Shown: positions 7,201-16,419, counted from the first letter of the stretch. The stretch is 64,000 nt of DNA from Tissierella sp. MB52-C2 (GCF_030931715.1 NZ_CP133261.1:2582643-2646642), one strand, 5' to 3'. A program made the numbers and translations. Notes: a model not told the origin generated them from the sequence alone.

Positions 7201-8454
7201 TTATGAATTAGCAACTTCCATATCAAGTTCACCTTCTTGTTTTGCTATTACTGCTGTACAAACTGCATCACCTGTAATATTTGTAACTGTTCTACCCATA
7301 TCCACAAGTCTATCTATGCCCATGATTAATCCAATTCCCTCTAAAGGCAATCCTATGGATTGTAATACCATAGAAAGCATTATAGTCCCAGCTCCGGGAA
7401 CTCCAGCCGTACCTATGGATGCCAATGTAGCAGTAAGTATTACCGTAATCATCATTCCTGTAGTTAATTCATATCCATAGACTTGAGCTATGAAAAACAC
7501 TGCTATACCTTGCATTATAGCAGTACCATCCATATTTATAGTTGCTCCTAATGGAATAGTAAATGATGCTATATTCTTTGAAATCCCCAGCTCCTTCTCT
7601 GCTATTTCCAAAGATACTGGGACTGTGGCATTACTACTAGCAGTGGAAAATGCCACTGACATTGCAGGTAAAAACTTTTTATAAAATGTCCTTGGTGACA
7701 GATTTGTAAGCCCTTTTAAAAAGCCTCCATATACAAAGAACATATGGATTACTAGTCCAAGATATACAGTGAGTATATACTTAATCAAAGGTAATAAACC
7801 TGCATATCCTACAGTAGCAAAAGTCTTTGCTATAAGCCCAAATACACCTACTGGTGCGAAGACCATTACTATCTCTACTAATTTCATTATAAGAACATTT
7901 AAGTTCTCAAATAATTTTATTAGTAGTTCGACCTTTTTACCTAATAATGACAATCCCACTCCTGTTAATATGGCAAATACAATGATTTGTAACATATTTC
8001 CTTCAGCCATGGCAGAAATCGGATTTCTTGGTACAATTTCATATAATATTTGGATAAGTGGTACCTTTTCGTTTATTACAGGCTCCACGACTTCTATAGA
8101 TGACATATCTAATCCTATTCCAGGCTTTAGGAAAAATCCCAATATCAATGCAATAACCACAGCTATTGCAGTAGTAGTTAGGTAAAATCCTACTGTTTTA
8201 ACCCCAACTCTTCCTAATTTTTTCACATCTCCCATACTGGCAGCGCCATTTACTAAAGATATAAATACTAAAGGAACTACAAGCATCATTATTGCTCTTA
8301 AAAATATTTGACCTACCAATTGAAAGATTCCATTGATTAAGATTGTATCCTTAATCACTCCATTAGGTAATCGGAAAACTATAATTCCAGTAATTACTCC
8401 AAGTACAAGTCCAATAAGAACCCTTGACGTAAGGCTTATTTTTTTCCTAGACAT
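7201..8454 (-). CDS. Dicarboxylate/amino acid:cation symporter (DAACS family)
   Basis: 417-residue membrane protein of the GltP/DctA/GltPh family. It imports glutamate, aspartate or C4-dicarboxylates with Na+ or H+. Visible family signatures are the serine-rich hairpin-1 region (FSTASSNATVPVSLE, about 270-285), the NMDGTA cation-binding motif of TM7 (about 308-313), the GIPGAG-like hairpin 2 (here GTAGVPGAGTI) and the TM8 substrate motif (GIDRLVDMGRTVTNITGDA). The Arg in DMGRT in TM8 fits acidic substrates. ATG follows GGGGGG. It is monocistronic, with its own hairpin downstream. Uptake of acidic amino acids would suit an amino-acid fermenter (inference). Confidence 0.93.
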   Translation of the reverse strand: MSRKKISLTSRVLIGLVLGVITGIIVFRLPNGVIKDTILINGIFQLVGQIFLRAIMMLVVPLVFISLVNGAASMGDVKKLGRVGVKTVGFYLTTTAIAVVIALILGFFLKPGIGLDMSSIEVVEPVINEKVPLIQILYEIVPRNPISAMAEGNMLQIIVFAILTGVGLSLLGKKVELLIKLFENLNVLIMKLVEIVMVFAPVGVFGLIAKTFATVGYAGLLPLIKYILTVYLGLVIHMFFVYGGFLKGLTNLSPRTFYKKFLPAMSVAFSTASSNATVPVSLEIAEKELGISKNIASFTIPLGATINMDGTAIMQGIAVFFIAQVYGYELTTGMMITVILTATLASIGTAGVPGAGTIMLSMVLQSIGLPLEGIGLIMGIDRLVDMGRTVTNITGDAVCTAVIAKQEGELDMEVANS

Positions 8455-8561
8455 AATATCCCCCCTAAAATATTTTATACTATATAAATTATAGATATTA
8501 TTAGTAATAATATCTTATTCTGAATATTTTTTCAAGTTCTAATTATCCGAATAAACTCCAA

Positions 8562-8592
8562 TATAAAAAAATAGATGGAAAATCCCATCTAT
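8562..8592 (-). terminator. Original gatCAB terminator
   Basis: Stem ATAGATGG/CCATCTAT with loop GATTTT, followed on the minus strand by TTTTTTTATAT. The stem starts immediately at the TAG that ends the downstream copy of the 42-bp gatB tail. This suggests it once followed gatB directly. Confidence 0.8.
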
Positions 8593-8630
8593 CTTTCATT
8601 TATCATTTCTATTAACATTTTATTTACCAT
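8589..8630. repeat. 42-bp duplicate of the gatB 3' end, distal copy
   Basis: Exact copy of 9299-9340. In the minus frame it still spells the last GatB residues MVNKMLIEMINER and the stop, but it is cut off from gatB by 710 bases. Confidence 0.95.
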
Positions 8631-8740
8631 CTATAAACAAATTTATATATTTTTCAACAATAAAATTATGGACCATTTCATAATTAATCAATCAGTTATG
8701 AAACAGCCCATTTTAATTTTAATAATATTTTATAAATCTA

Positions 8741-9286
8741 CTATTCAACACTTGTAAAAAAATCATCACAGAATTTATGCCATTTAATCCTGTATTGGTT
8801 TTCATCTACAATCTCCATATCAAATGCACTAAATATCTTTCGGTTAATAGCTTGATTAACAAAATAAGAAATATAATCCCCTGCTTCATCATAATAAACA
8901 TATACAGAGTCATATCCTAAATCAATAGCAGCTCTCAATCTAGTATGTCCATCAACTGAAATAATCTTATTGTCTATTACGGTTATAGGTATCATAATAT
9001 CTTCTTTGTTTTGTATCCATTCTTTACAATCCGCTAATTTTCTTTCATTTAAAATCCTTCCATCTGAAGACTTTATAGAAGTAATGAATCCTGAATAAAA
9101 TAAAAACTCATCAATTACTTCATCAATATACATATTATTACTTGCATAAAGTATAGCTTCCTGTCCTTCTATTTTAAAAAAGTATTTGCAGGATTTATCT
9201 TTAGTGTAAAAACAGCAGCCCCCTAGTTTAAGTTCCTCTTTAGAAAACATATGAACATCATCTATTCTCGCCCTTATTATTTTCAC
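8741..9286 (-). CDS. ParB/sulfiredoxin-like domain protein
   Basis: 181 residues, GTG start at 9286 with AGGTG about 10 bases upstream, the latter overlapping the gatB stop. Residues about 95-135 (IPITVIDNKIISVDGHTRLRAAIDLG) match the ParB/Srx nuclease-like core, whose hallmark is DGHxRL. The N-terminal part is different and has a cysteine cluster (GGCCFYTKDKSCKYF). The C-terminus is short and lacks a DNA-binding helix-turn-helix, so chromosome partitioning is unlikely. The gene is squeezed between gatB and the gatB terminator and bounded by the 42-bp duplication, so it was probably inserted. The role is unknown. Stand-alone ParB-like domains occur in modification and defence contexts, but nothing here proves that. 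Confidence 0.75.
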   Translation of the reverse strand: MKIIRARIDDVHMFSKEELKLGGCCFYTKDKSCKYFFKIEGQEAILYASNNMYIDEVIDEFLFYSGFITSIKSSDGRILNERKLADCKEWIQNKEDIMIPITVIDNKIISVDGHTRLRAAIDLGYDSVYVYYDEAGDYISYFVNQAINRKIFSAFDMEIVDENQYRIKWHKFCDDFFTSVE

Positions 9287-9298
9287 TGCTACTTACAC

Positions 9299-9340
9299 CT
9301 ATCTTTCATTTATCATTTCTATTAACATTTTATTTACCAT
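9299..9340. repeat. 42-bp repeat, gatB-resident copy
   Basis: Encodes the last 13 residues and the stop of GatB. Its exact duplicate is at 8589-8630, past the ParB-like gene. Confidence 0.95.
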
Positions 9341-10729
9341 TTGAGGATTTGCCTTGCCTTTTGATGCTTTCATTATTTGTCCTACTAAAAATCCTATGGC
9401 TCTATCTTTACCATTTTTATAATCAATAATAGATTGTTCATTTTCATCTAGGACTTTTGATACTATTTCCTTTAAAGCACCTTCATCACTTATTTGAACT
9501 AATCCTTGTTCTTTAATTATAGTTTCTGGTTCTTTCCCAGTGTCAAAGATTTCCTTTAATACTTTTTTACCAGTATTATTATTTATCTTTCCATCTTTTA
9601 CAATATTTATTAGTTCTCCCAAAGCCTTTGGAGTAAGCTTAGTATCTTGTATTTCTATTTCTTCATCTTTTAATCTTCTTAAAACATCTCCCATAATCCA
9701 GTTACTAACTAATTTTGAATCATCTATATATTTAATAGTTTCTTCAAAGAAAAGAGCTAGTTCTTTAGATGCAGTCAATACTCCTGCATCGTATTCTGAA
9801 AGATCGTAATCGCTAATAAATCTTTCTTTCTTATGGTGAGGTAATTCTGGAAGATTGTTTTTTATTTCCTCTATCCGTGAATCTTCTATAACAATTTCTG
9901 CAAGGTCACCATCTGCTGCATATCTATAGTCTGCAACATCACCCTTTGTTCTCATAGTTATGGTTTCACCTTTTACTTCATCCCATCTTCTAGTTTCTTT
10001 AATGGTATTTTCACCTTTTTGCAAAAGCTCTATATGTCTTTTTTCTTCATACTCCATGGCTCTTACTGCACCTCTAAAGGAGTTTAAGTTTTTAATTTCT
10101 GTAATATTGGTTTTATTTCCTGTTTCAGTATCTACTATATTTATATTTACATCGCATCTAAGGGAGCCTTCCTCCATTTTACAATCTGAAACTTCAATAT
10201 ATTTTAAAGTCGCTCTTAAATTTTCTAAAAACAGTCTTGCTTCTTCTGGAGTATTCATCTCTGGTTTTGTAACTATTTCTATAAGAGGCACTCCCGCCCT
10301 ATTATAGTCAATTAAAGTGTCTCCCTCTGTTGTATGAGTTTGTTTTCCTGTGTCTTCTTCTATATGAATTCTCTCTAAGTGAACTTTTTTAGTTCCTTCT
10401 TCTGATTCTATTTCTATATATCCACCTTCACATAGAGGTAAGTCATCTTGAGAAATTTGGTATCCTTTAACTAAATCTGAATAAAAATAATTTTTTCTAT
10501 CCATTCTAGTATGAGTATTTATTTTACAGTTAAATGCAATTCCTGACTTTATGGCATATTCTATTGCTACTTTATTTATAACAGGAAGAGCACCTGGTAA
10601 ACCTAAACAAACTGGACAACAATGAGTATTAGCTTCACCGCCAAAGGCATTTGTACAGCTACAAAACATCTTTGTCTTAGTCATAAGTTCAGTATGGATT
10701 TCAAGTCCGATTATAGTTTTATAAGCCAT
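9299..10729 (-). CDS. gatB: Asp-tRNA(Asn)/Glu-tRNA(Gln) amidotransferase subunit B
   Basis: 476 residues, full length. GatB is the kinase/transamidase subunit that activates mischarged Glu-tRNA(Gln) or Asp-tRNA(Asn) and adds ammonia delivered by GatA. The conserved N-terminal stretch GLEIHTELMTKTKMFC is present, with zinc-site cysteines in CSC (24, 26 area) and HCCPVCLG. So are DYNRAGVPLIEIVTKPE and, at the C-terminus, the YqeY-like tail domain (LVGQIMKASKGKANPQ). It overlaps gatA by 11 bases in the order gatC-gatA-gatB. The stop lies inside the 42-bp repeat. Confidence 0.97.
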   Translation of the reverse strand: MAYKTIIGLEIHTELMTKTKMFCSCTNAFGGEANTHCCPVCLGLPGALPVINKVAIEYAIKSGIAFNCKINTHTRMDRKNYFYSDLVKGYQISQDDLPLCEGGYIEIESEEGTKKVHLERIHIEEDTGKQTHTTEGDTLIDYNRAGVPLIEIVTKPEMNTPEEARLFLENLRATLKYIEVSDCKMEEGSLRCDVNINIVDTETGNKTNITEIKNLNSFRGAVRAMEYEEKRHIELLQKGENTIKETRRWDEVKGETITMRTKGDVADYRYAADGDLAEIVIEDSRIEEIKNNLPELPHHKKERFISDYDLSEYDAGVLTASKELALFFEETIKYIDDSKLVSNWIMGDVLRRLKDEEIEIQDTKLTPKALGELINIVKDGKINNNTGKKVLKEIFDTGKEPETIIKEQGLVQISDEGALKEIVSKVLDENEQSIIDYKNGKDRAIGFLVGQIMKASKGKANPQMVNKMLIEMINER

Positions 10730-12182
10730 TTTTTACTCCTCCTTCAAATCCTAATCCTGCCTTAATTATATTTGCTTCCTTAAGTCTATCTCCAATTATT
10801 TGTAATCCAACAGGAAGCCCTTCTACATATCCACAAGGTATACTCATGGCACAAAGACCTGCTAAGTTTACAGGTACTGTAAATAAATCTCCCATATACA
10901 TAGCTAATGGATTCTTTGCTTTTTCGCCTAATTTAAATGGTAAAATTGGGCATGTAGGAGATAAAATTATATCATATTTACTAAATGCTTTATCAAAATC
11001 ATTTTTTATAAGCGTTCTTACCTTTAATGCTTTTTTATAATGGTCTTCTGCATATCCTCTACTTAATGAATAGGTCCCTAACATTATTCTTCTTTTAACC
11101 TCTTCACCAAAGGCTTCTGTTCTTGAATTTGTATATAATTCATCTAAAGTATTATATTCTTTTGCCCTATATCCATATCTAACTCCGTCAAATCTTGCTA
11201 AATTTGAGCTAATTTCTGATGTAGATATAATATAATAAGCCGCTAGTCCATACTCTATATGAGGTAAAGATATTTCTTCTATTTCTGCACCTAAGGATTC
11301 AAATATCTTTATTGATTTTTTTATTTCTTCATTGATTCTAGAATCCATACCCTCATAAGTAAATTCCCTTGGAATACCTATTTTCATTCCCTTTAAATAA
11401 TCTCTATAATCTATTTCTTCTGGGAAACTGCCAAATATTATAGTTCCTTCTGGATTGTTAAATGACGTAGAATCTTTTTTATCATATCCTGTTATGGCAG
11501 ACAGCATAAATACTGCATCCTTTACATCTCTTCCAAATACTCCTACCTGGTCTAATGTATTAGCCATGGAAACTGTTCCATATCTAGACACTATACCATA
11601 ACTAGGTTTTATACCTACAATATCACAATAAGCCGCAGGTTGCCTAATAGAGCCACCTGTATCTGTTCCTAAAGCTAATGCCACTTCATTAGACTTTACA
11701 GCAGCTGCCGATCCACCTGATGATCCTCCTGGTACCCTTTCTGTATCTATAGGATTTTTAGTTGGTCCAAAATATGATGTTTCTGTAGATGAACCCATGG
11801 CAAATTCATCCATATTGGTTTTTCCAATGATTATTCCATCTGCTTCTTTAATTCTAGTAACTACTGTTGCATCATATGGTGGTATGAAATTCTCTAACAT
11901 CTTAGAGCCACAAGTAGTTCTAAGGTCTTTTGTCACTATATTGTCTTTAATTCCTATGGGAAGTCCTGCCAATAATCCTATCTGTTCACCTTTTACAATT
12001 TTCTCGTCTACTTTTTCTGCCGATTTCAGTGCTTCTTCTTTATTTAAAGTAATAAATGCATTAATATCCTTTTCTACTTCTTCAATTCTATTAAAATGAG
12101 CTGTTATTAATTCTTTACTAGATATTTCTTTTTTGGAAATCTTTTTTCTCATTTCAAATGCTGACAGTTTTGTAATATCCAT
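10719..12182 (-). CDS. gatA: Asp/Glu-tRNA amidotransferase subunit A
   Basis: 487 residues from ATG at 12182, chosen because GAGGTG sits 5 bases upstream; the ORF extends seven codons further without such a site. It belongs to the amidase-signature family. The catalytic Lys is in GIKDNI, the cis-Ser in the PGGSSGGSAAAV loop and the nucleophilic Ser in GTDTGGSIRQPA. It hydrolyses glutamine to ammonia for GatB. All catalytic residues are intact here, in contrast to the two purine amidotransferases later in the window. Confidence 0.97.
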   Translation of the reverse strand: MDITKLSAFEMRKKISKKEISSKELITAHFNRIEEVEKDINAFITLNKEEALKSAEKVDEKIVKGEQIGLLAGLPIGIKDNIVTKDLRTTCGSKMLENFIPPYDATVVTRIKEADGIIIGKTNMDEFAMGSSTETSYFGPTKNPIDTERVPGGSSGGSAAAVKSNEVALALGTDTGGSIRQPAAYCDIVGIKPSYGIVSRYGTVSMANTLDQVGVFGRDVKDAVFMLSAITGYDKKDSTSFNNPEGTIIFGSFPEEIDYRDYLKGMKIGIPREFTYEGMDSRINEEIKKSIKIFESLGAEIEEISLPHIEYGLAAYYIISTSEISSNLARFDGVRYGYRAKEYNTLDELYTNSRTEAFGEEVKRRIMLGTYSLSRGYAEDHYKKALKVRTLIKNDFDKAFSKYDIILSPTCPILPFKLGEKAKNPLAMYMGDLFTVPVNLAGLCAMSIPCGYVEGLPVGLQIIGDRLKEANIIKAGLGFEGGVKNGL

Positions 12183-12195
12183 TTTATCACCTCTT

Positions 12196-12480
12196 TTATT
12201 CAACTATTTTTAGTAATTTAAAATATCCATATTGATCTTCTTTTGTATTTTGTAATACCTCTTGTCTAGATAACCCCTCTTGTACCACATCTTCCCTTAA
12301 TACCTGAGTATGACTATTAACTCCATAAGTAGGTTCTACATTTTCTATATTTACCTCGTTTAATTTCTCAACATAATTTAAAACTTCAGAAAATTTATGG
12401 GTGAATTCATCAATTTCTTCTTCTGAAAATTTTAGTTTAGCTAAACTAGCCATATGTTCTACCTGTTCCTTAGTAATCAT
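12196..12480 (-). CDS. gatC: Asp/Glu-tRNA amidotransferase subunit C
   Basis: 94 residues, the usual GatC length. The N-terminus VEHMASLAKLKFSEEEI is the canonical helix, followed by YVEKLNEVNIENVEPTYG, the segment that wraps the GatA/GatB interface. It ends with the conserved tail (VLREDVVQEGLSRQEVLQN). It is the first gene of gatCAB, with GAGGAGG before the ATG and 13 bases to gatA. Confidence 0.96.
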   Translation of the reverse strand: MITKEQVEHMASLAKLKFSEEEIDEFTHKFSEVLNYVEKLNEVNIENVEPTYGVNSHTQVLREDVVQEGLSRQEVLQNTKEDQYGYFKLLKIVE

Positions 12481-12531
12481 TCCAATTCCTCCTCATTAGA
12501 CTTTCATTACTATTTTACCACTTTTTATATA

Positions 12532-12572
12532 AAAAAATCAAATGATAGCTACAATATATCATTTGATTTTTT
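12532..12572 (-). terminator. Terminator of the LysR regulator gene
   Basis: Sixteen-base stem (AAAAAATCAAATGATA) with a 9-base loop and a flanking T run. It lies 8 bases past the stop of the LysR gene and before gatC. Confidence 0.8.
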
Positions 12573-12580
12573 ATATTTCT

Positions 12581-13528
12581 TTATTCTTCTATATTGAAGT
12601 CAAGGCAAGTATTTACTACTTTACCAAATTTATAATCTTCCTTGACTTTAACATTCTTATACCCTCTAATTACTTCCATAACACTGTCCATACTTTCATC
12701 TATAATTTTATCCTTATGATATACTAAACTAAAACTTCTATTCCACACATTCTCTATATGTTTAAAGACTCGAATCTGATTTTGTTTTATTTCATTTTCT
12801 ATTAGTCTTATGGATATAGCACCTAGACATCCATTTTTTAAGATTGCATTTTTCATAGCTTCTGGACAATTTGTTTCCCACTTTATTTTTACATCAAATC
12901 CATTTTCATACATATAATCCTCAAAAAGTTTTCTTGTCCCACTACCTTTTTCTCTCATTACAAAATCTAAATCTAGTAATTCAGGTAATTCAACCACTTC
13001 TCTACTGCTAAATTTATGATTTAAACCACATGCTAAAACTAAATAATCATCTATTTCTGGAAGTGAAACTAAATTAGGATTATTAATCTCACCCTCTACT
13101 ATAGCAATATCTATTTCTGAATTCAATAATCTTTCTTCTATGACTTTTGTATTATTCACATATACATAAGTTTCTATATTTGAACTTTTTTCTTTAATAC
13201 TATTTACAATATCTGATATAAGACAACTTCCAACAGTTATGGTTGCCCCTATTTTTATCTTATATATATCATTTATTGTAGACATCTTTGCTTCTAAATC
13301 ATCAAATTGTTTTACTGCTGCTTTTGCATAACTAAGTAGCATTTTTCCTTCATGGGTTATATGCAGCTTCTTACATAGGCGTTCAAATAAAAGGACATTA
13401 TAGTATTCCTCTAGTTCTCTAATGGTTTGACTTACTGTAGGTTGAGAAATAAATAAATTTGACGCTGCAGTACTCATCTTACCACTATCCGCAACTTCTA
13501 TAAATACTTTCAAATGCCTTATATCCAT
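12581..13528 (-). CDS. LysR-family transcriptional regulator
   Basis: 315 residues from ATG at 13528 (AAGGAG at 7 bases); the open frame extends 14 codons upstream without support. The N-terminal winged helix-turn-helix (about 1-60) reads MDIRHLKVFIEVADSGKMSTAA...QPTVSQTIRELE. The rest is a type-2 periplasmic-binding-like effector domain. It is divergent from the flavoprotein/sulfite-reductase/YeiH operon, with a 155-base gap containing a dyad at 13604-13634. In enterobacteria YeiH-type transporters are paired with the LysR protein YeiE, which responds to sulfite. By analogy this is the likely regulator of the plus-strand operon; the ligand is inferred. Confidence 0.9.
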   Translation of the reverse strand: MDIRHLKVFIEVADSGKMSTAASNLFISQPTVSQTIRELEEYYNVLLFERLCKKLHITHEGKMLLSYAKAAVKQFDDLEAKMSTINDIYKIKIGATITVGSCLISDIVNSIKEKSSNIETYVYVNNTKVIEERLLNSEIDIAIVEGEINNPNLVSLPEIDDYLVLACGLNHKFSSREVVELPELLDLDFVMREKGSGTRKLFEDYMYENGFDVKIKWETNCPEAMKNAILKNGCLGAISIRLIENEIKQNQIRVFKHIENVWNRSFSLVYHKDKIIDESMDSVMEVIRGYKNVKVKEDYKFGKVVNTCLDFNIEE

Positions 13529-13603
13529 TTCCATTCTCCTTTTTGTTGAAATTTCACGCAAATTTGCCATTAATAGGATTTACCTATATGTATGATAAGA
13601 TTT

Positions 13604-13634
13604 TATCACTTTCTTTATATAAGTGCAAGTGATA
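13604..13634. promoter_or_regulatory. Candidate LysR operator
   Basis: Inverted repeat TATCACTT (13604-13611) and AAGTGATA (13627-13634) with a 15-base spacer, between the divergent LysR gene and the operon it probably controls. LysR sites are usually imperfect dyads containing T-N11-A. The placement is right, but binding is unproved. Confidence 0.45.
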
Positions 13635-13683
13635 CATTATTAGTGTAAAGTGGATGTTAAAAATAATACAAAGGGGTGAAAGT

Positions 13684-15303
13684 ATGAAAGTTCTTATTAT
13701 TGGCGGAGTAGCTGCTGGTACTAAGGTAGCTGCTAAGCTAAAAAGAGAAAATCGTAGTCACGAAGTTACAATATTAACTGAAAGCAAAGATATTTCTTAT
13801 GCTGGATGTGGATTACCATATTATGTTGGTGATGTAATCCCTAGTAGAGATGAATTAATAGTTAATACCCCAGAAAGTTTCTCAGAGTTAACTGGTGCTA
13901 AGGTATTAACAGAAGTTAAAGTAACTAAGGTCAATCCAGAATCAAATACAGTAGAGGCATTGGATATGAAAACTAGTGAAACTTCTACATATAATTATGA
14001 CAAATTAGTTATTGCAACTGGAGCTAACCCGATTAAACCACCTTTAGAAGGTGTAGATTTAGATGGAGTATATTTCATGAGAACTCCAGATGATGCGATT
14101 TCCTTAAGAGATGCCCTTGATTCTAAAAAAATCAAACGCGTTGTTGTAGTTGGTGGTGGATTTATAGGCTTAGAGGTGGCTGAAAACTTATCACTTAAAG
14201 GAATAAATACTACTGTAATAGATATGGCTGAAATGGTTCCTCCAGGATTTGAACCTGAATTTATTGAATACATTGCTGACCACTTGGCAGAACATGGAAT
14301 CATGATATTTACAGGTACTAGATTAGAAAGTATTATTGGTGAAGGCAAAGTAGAAAAGATTAAAACTGATAAGAGAACTATGAAGGCAGATGCAGTTGTT
14401 TTATCTATTGGAATTAGAGCTAACACAGCTTTCTTAAACGATAGCGGTATTGAATTAATGCCAAATAGAACAATAAAAGTAAATGAATATTTCCAAACTA
14501 ATTTTGAGAATATTTATGCCCTTGGTGATTGTGCCAGTGTAATAAATAGAGTAACAAAAGAACCTGCTTGGTCTCCAATGGGATCTACTGCTAATATAGC
14601 TGGCCGTATTGCAGCTAAAAATATTAATGGAGAATCCATTAGCTATAGTGGAGTTCTAGGAACTGGAGTTGCTAAGTTACCAGACCTTAATATAGGTAGA
14701 ACTGGTTTAACAGAGGCTGCAGCTAAGGCAGCAGGCTATGATGTAGAAAGTGTTGTAACTGTAGTAGATGATAAAGCCCATTATTATCCAGATTCATCTG
14801 TATTTATTGTAAAAATGTTAGCAGATAGAAATACTAAGAAGCTGCTGGGATTACAGGTTTTAGGTAAAGGTGCTGTAGATAAAATGATAGATATTGCTGT
14901 AACTGCAATGACTTTAAATGCTACATTAGAAGATATTGAACATATGGACCTTGCATATGCTCCTCCATTCTCTACTGCTATACATCCTTTTGCCCATACT
15001 GTAAATGTTTTACTTAATAAAATTAGTGGCAACTTTAATACTATTACTCCTTTAGAATTTGCAACTAATAAGCCTGAAGGATATAAAATAATTGATGCCT
15101 CTATTCAACCATCTTTAAAAGGTTATCCTTATATTGATCTAAATAAAGTAGATAAGGAATTACTAGAATATGATAAAGATGAAAAATTATTATTAGTATG
15201 TTCTAAAGGTAAAAGAGCATATATGCTTCAAAACAAATTAAAGCATCTTGGGTATAACAATACCCTAGTTTTAGAAGGTGGGTCCATAGTAAATAAATTA
15301 TAA
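13684..15303 (+). CDS. FAD-dependent CoA-disulfide/persulfide reductase-like protein with rhodanese tail
   Basis: 539 residues from ATG at 13684 (AAGGGGTGA upstream; ten further upstream codons are unsupported). It has a two-dinucleotide-binding flavoprotein fold: FAD motif near 7-12 (GGVAAGTK), the redox Cys in SYAGCGLPYYVG (about residue 43) as in CoA-disulfide reductases, the NAD motif VVVGGGFIGLEVAE (about 150-165) and FAD contact NIYALGDCA. The C-terminal 80 residues form a short rhodanese domain with Cys in LLVCSKGKRAYM. This architecture is that of CoA-disulfide reductases and NADH-dependent persulfide reductases (Npsr-type), which act on CoA persulfide or polysulfide. The following genes support a sulfur role. 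Confidence 0.9.
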   Translation: MKVLIIGGVAAGTKVAAKLKRENRSHEVTILTESKDISYAGCGLPYYVGDVIPSRDELIVNTPESFSELTGAKVLTEVKVTKVNPESNTVEALDMKTSETSTYNYDKLVIATGANPIKPPLEGVDLDGVYFMRTPDDAISLRDALDSKKIKRVVVVGGGFIGLEVAENLSLKGINTTVIDMAEMVPPGFEPEFIEYIADHLAEHGIMIFTGTRLESIIGEGKVEKIKTDKRTMKADAVVLSIGIRANTAFLNDSGIELMPNRTIKVNEYFQTNFENIYALGDCASVINRVTKEPAWSPMGSTANIAGRIAAKNINGESISYSGVLGTGVAKLPDLNIGRTGLTEAAAKAAGYDVESVVTVVDDKAHYYPDSSVFIVKMLADRNTKKLLGLQVLGKGAVDKMIDIAVTAMTLNATLEDIEHMDLAYAPPFSTAIHPFAHTVNVLLNKISGNFNTITPLEFATNKPEGYKIIDASIQPSLKGYPYIDLNKVDKELLEYDKDEKLLLVCSKGKRAYMLQNKLKHLGYNNTLVLEGGSIVNKL

Positions 15304-15329
15304 TTAAATAAAATAAGGGGGTCAAAAAA

Positions 15330-16283
15330 ATGGCAAGTTTAACAATTAGTCCAGAAGATCAAAAGAAGGTAAAAGCATTAGGTTTTTTAGTCAATAAGGG
15401 AACTGACAACTTTTCAGCTAGAATCATTACTGTAAATGGTAAAATTACAGCTGCTCAAAACAAATGTCTTTCTGAAGCAGCAGAGCTTTATGGGAATGGT
15501 ATCGTAACATTTACATCAAGACTTACAGTTGAATGCCAAGGTATTCCATATGATAAAATTGAGGATTTTAGAAATTATATTGCAAAAGAAGGTCTTGTAA
15601 CAGGTGGTACTGGCTCAAAGGTTCGTCCAGTAGTTTCATGTAAAGGTACTACTTGTCAATATGGTTTAATTGATACTTTTGATTTATCTGAAAAAATCCA
15701 CGAAAAATTCTTCAATGGATATTCAAGCGTTAAATTACCACATAAATTTAAAATTGGTGTAGGCGGATGTCCAAACAACTGTATGAAGCCTAGTTTAAAT
15801 GACTTAGGAATTGTTGGACAAATGATACCTAATTATGACAGTGAATTATGTAATGGATGTAGAGTTTGTGGTGTTGAAAACGTATGTCCAATGGATTCTG
15901 CTAAAGTTGAAGATGATCTTTTACACATAAATGAAGAAACTTGTAATAACTGTGGTCGTTGTATAGAAAAATGTCACTTTGATGCTATTCCTGATGGTCA
16001 AGTTGGATATAAAATATATATAGGTGGTAGATGGGGTAAACTTGTTAACCATGGTATTCCACTAGATAAAATATTTACAACTGAAGAGGAAGTTATGGAT
16101 ATAATCGAAAAAACTATACTTTTCTTTAGAGAACAAGGTGAAACTGGAGAACGTCTATCTCAAACCATAGAAAGAATTGGTTTTGAAAATGTTCAACAAC
16201 AACTATTATCAAATGACCTTCTTGAAAGAAAAGATGAAATTTTAGATTCTGAACTTCACTTAGTTGGCGGAGCTACTTGCTAA
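15330..16283 (+). CDS. Sulfite/nitrite reductase-like siroheme protein with two [4Fe-4S] ferredoxin motifs
   Basis: 317 residues. A ferredoxin-like half domain at the N-terminus is followed by the siroheme/[4Fe-4S] binding pattern C-x4-C (SCKGTTC, about 106-111) and C-x3-C (GGCPNNC, about 145-149). An inserted ferredoxin module has CNGCRVC...CP (about 172-185) and CNNCGRCIEKC (about 206-217). The layout is that of small stand-alone DsrAB-like/AsrC-like reductases. It probably reduces sulfite; nitrite cannot be excluded. It lies 26 bases after the flavoprotein, so it is co-transcribed. The neighbouring siroheme biosynthesis operon supplies the expected cofactor. Confidence 0.88.
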   Translation: MASLTISPEDQKKVKALGFLVNKGTDNFSARIITVNGKITAAQNKCLSEAAELYGNGIVTFTSRLTVECQGIPYDKIEDFRNYIAKEGLVTGGTGSKVRPVVSCKGTTCQYGLIDTFDLSEKIHEKFFNGYSSVKLPHKFKIGVGGCPNNCMKPSLNDLGIVGQMIPNYDSELCNGCRVCGVENVCPMDSAKVEDDLLHINEETCNNCGRCIEKCHFDAIPDGQVGYKIYIGGRWGKLVNHGIPLDKIFTTEEEVMDIIEKTILFFREQGETGERLSQTIERIGFENVQQQLLSNDLLERKDEILDSELHLVGGATC

Positions 16284-16301
16284 TTAAATAATTTATGATT
16301 T

Positions 16302-16337
16302 ATCCAAAAGATAGATTTAAAAATCTATCTTTTGGAT
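16302..16337 (+). terminator. Hairpin between reductase and YeiH-type gene
   Basis: Seventeen-base perfect stem (ATCCAAAAGATAGATTT and complement) with a 2-base loop, followed about 10 bases later by a T7 run. It is a terminator or partial attenuator within the sulfur operon. Confidence 0.65.
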
Positions 16338-16419
16338 AGTAAGTATTATTTTTTTAATTTTGATTGATTTTTTTTTAACAGTGTTTTATGGTTTTCATTA
16401 CTCAATAAGGGGGAGAAAA

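Noticed and set aside
8575-8757. 60-codon plus-strand frame
   Set aside because: It lies across the gatB terminator, the 42-bp repeat and the ParB-like stop, and has no ribosome binding site.
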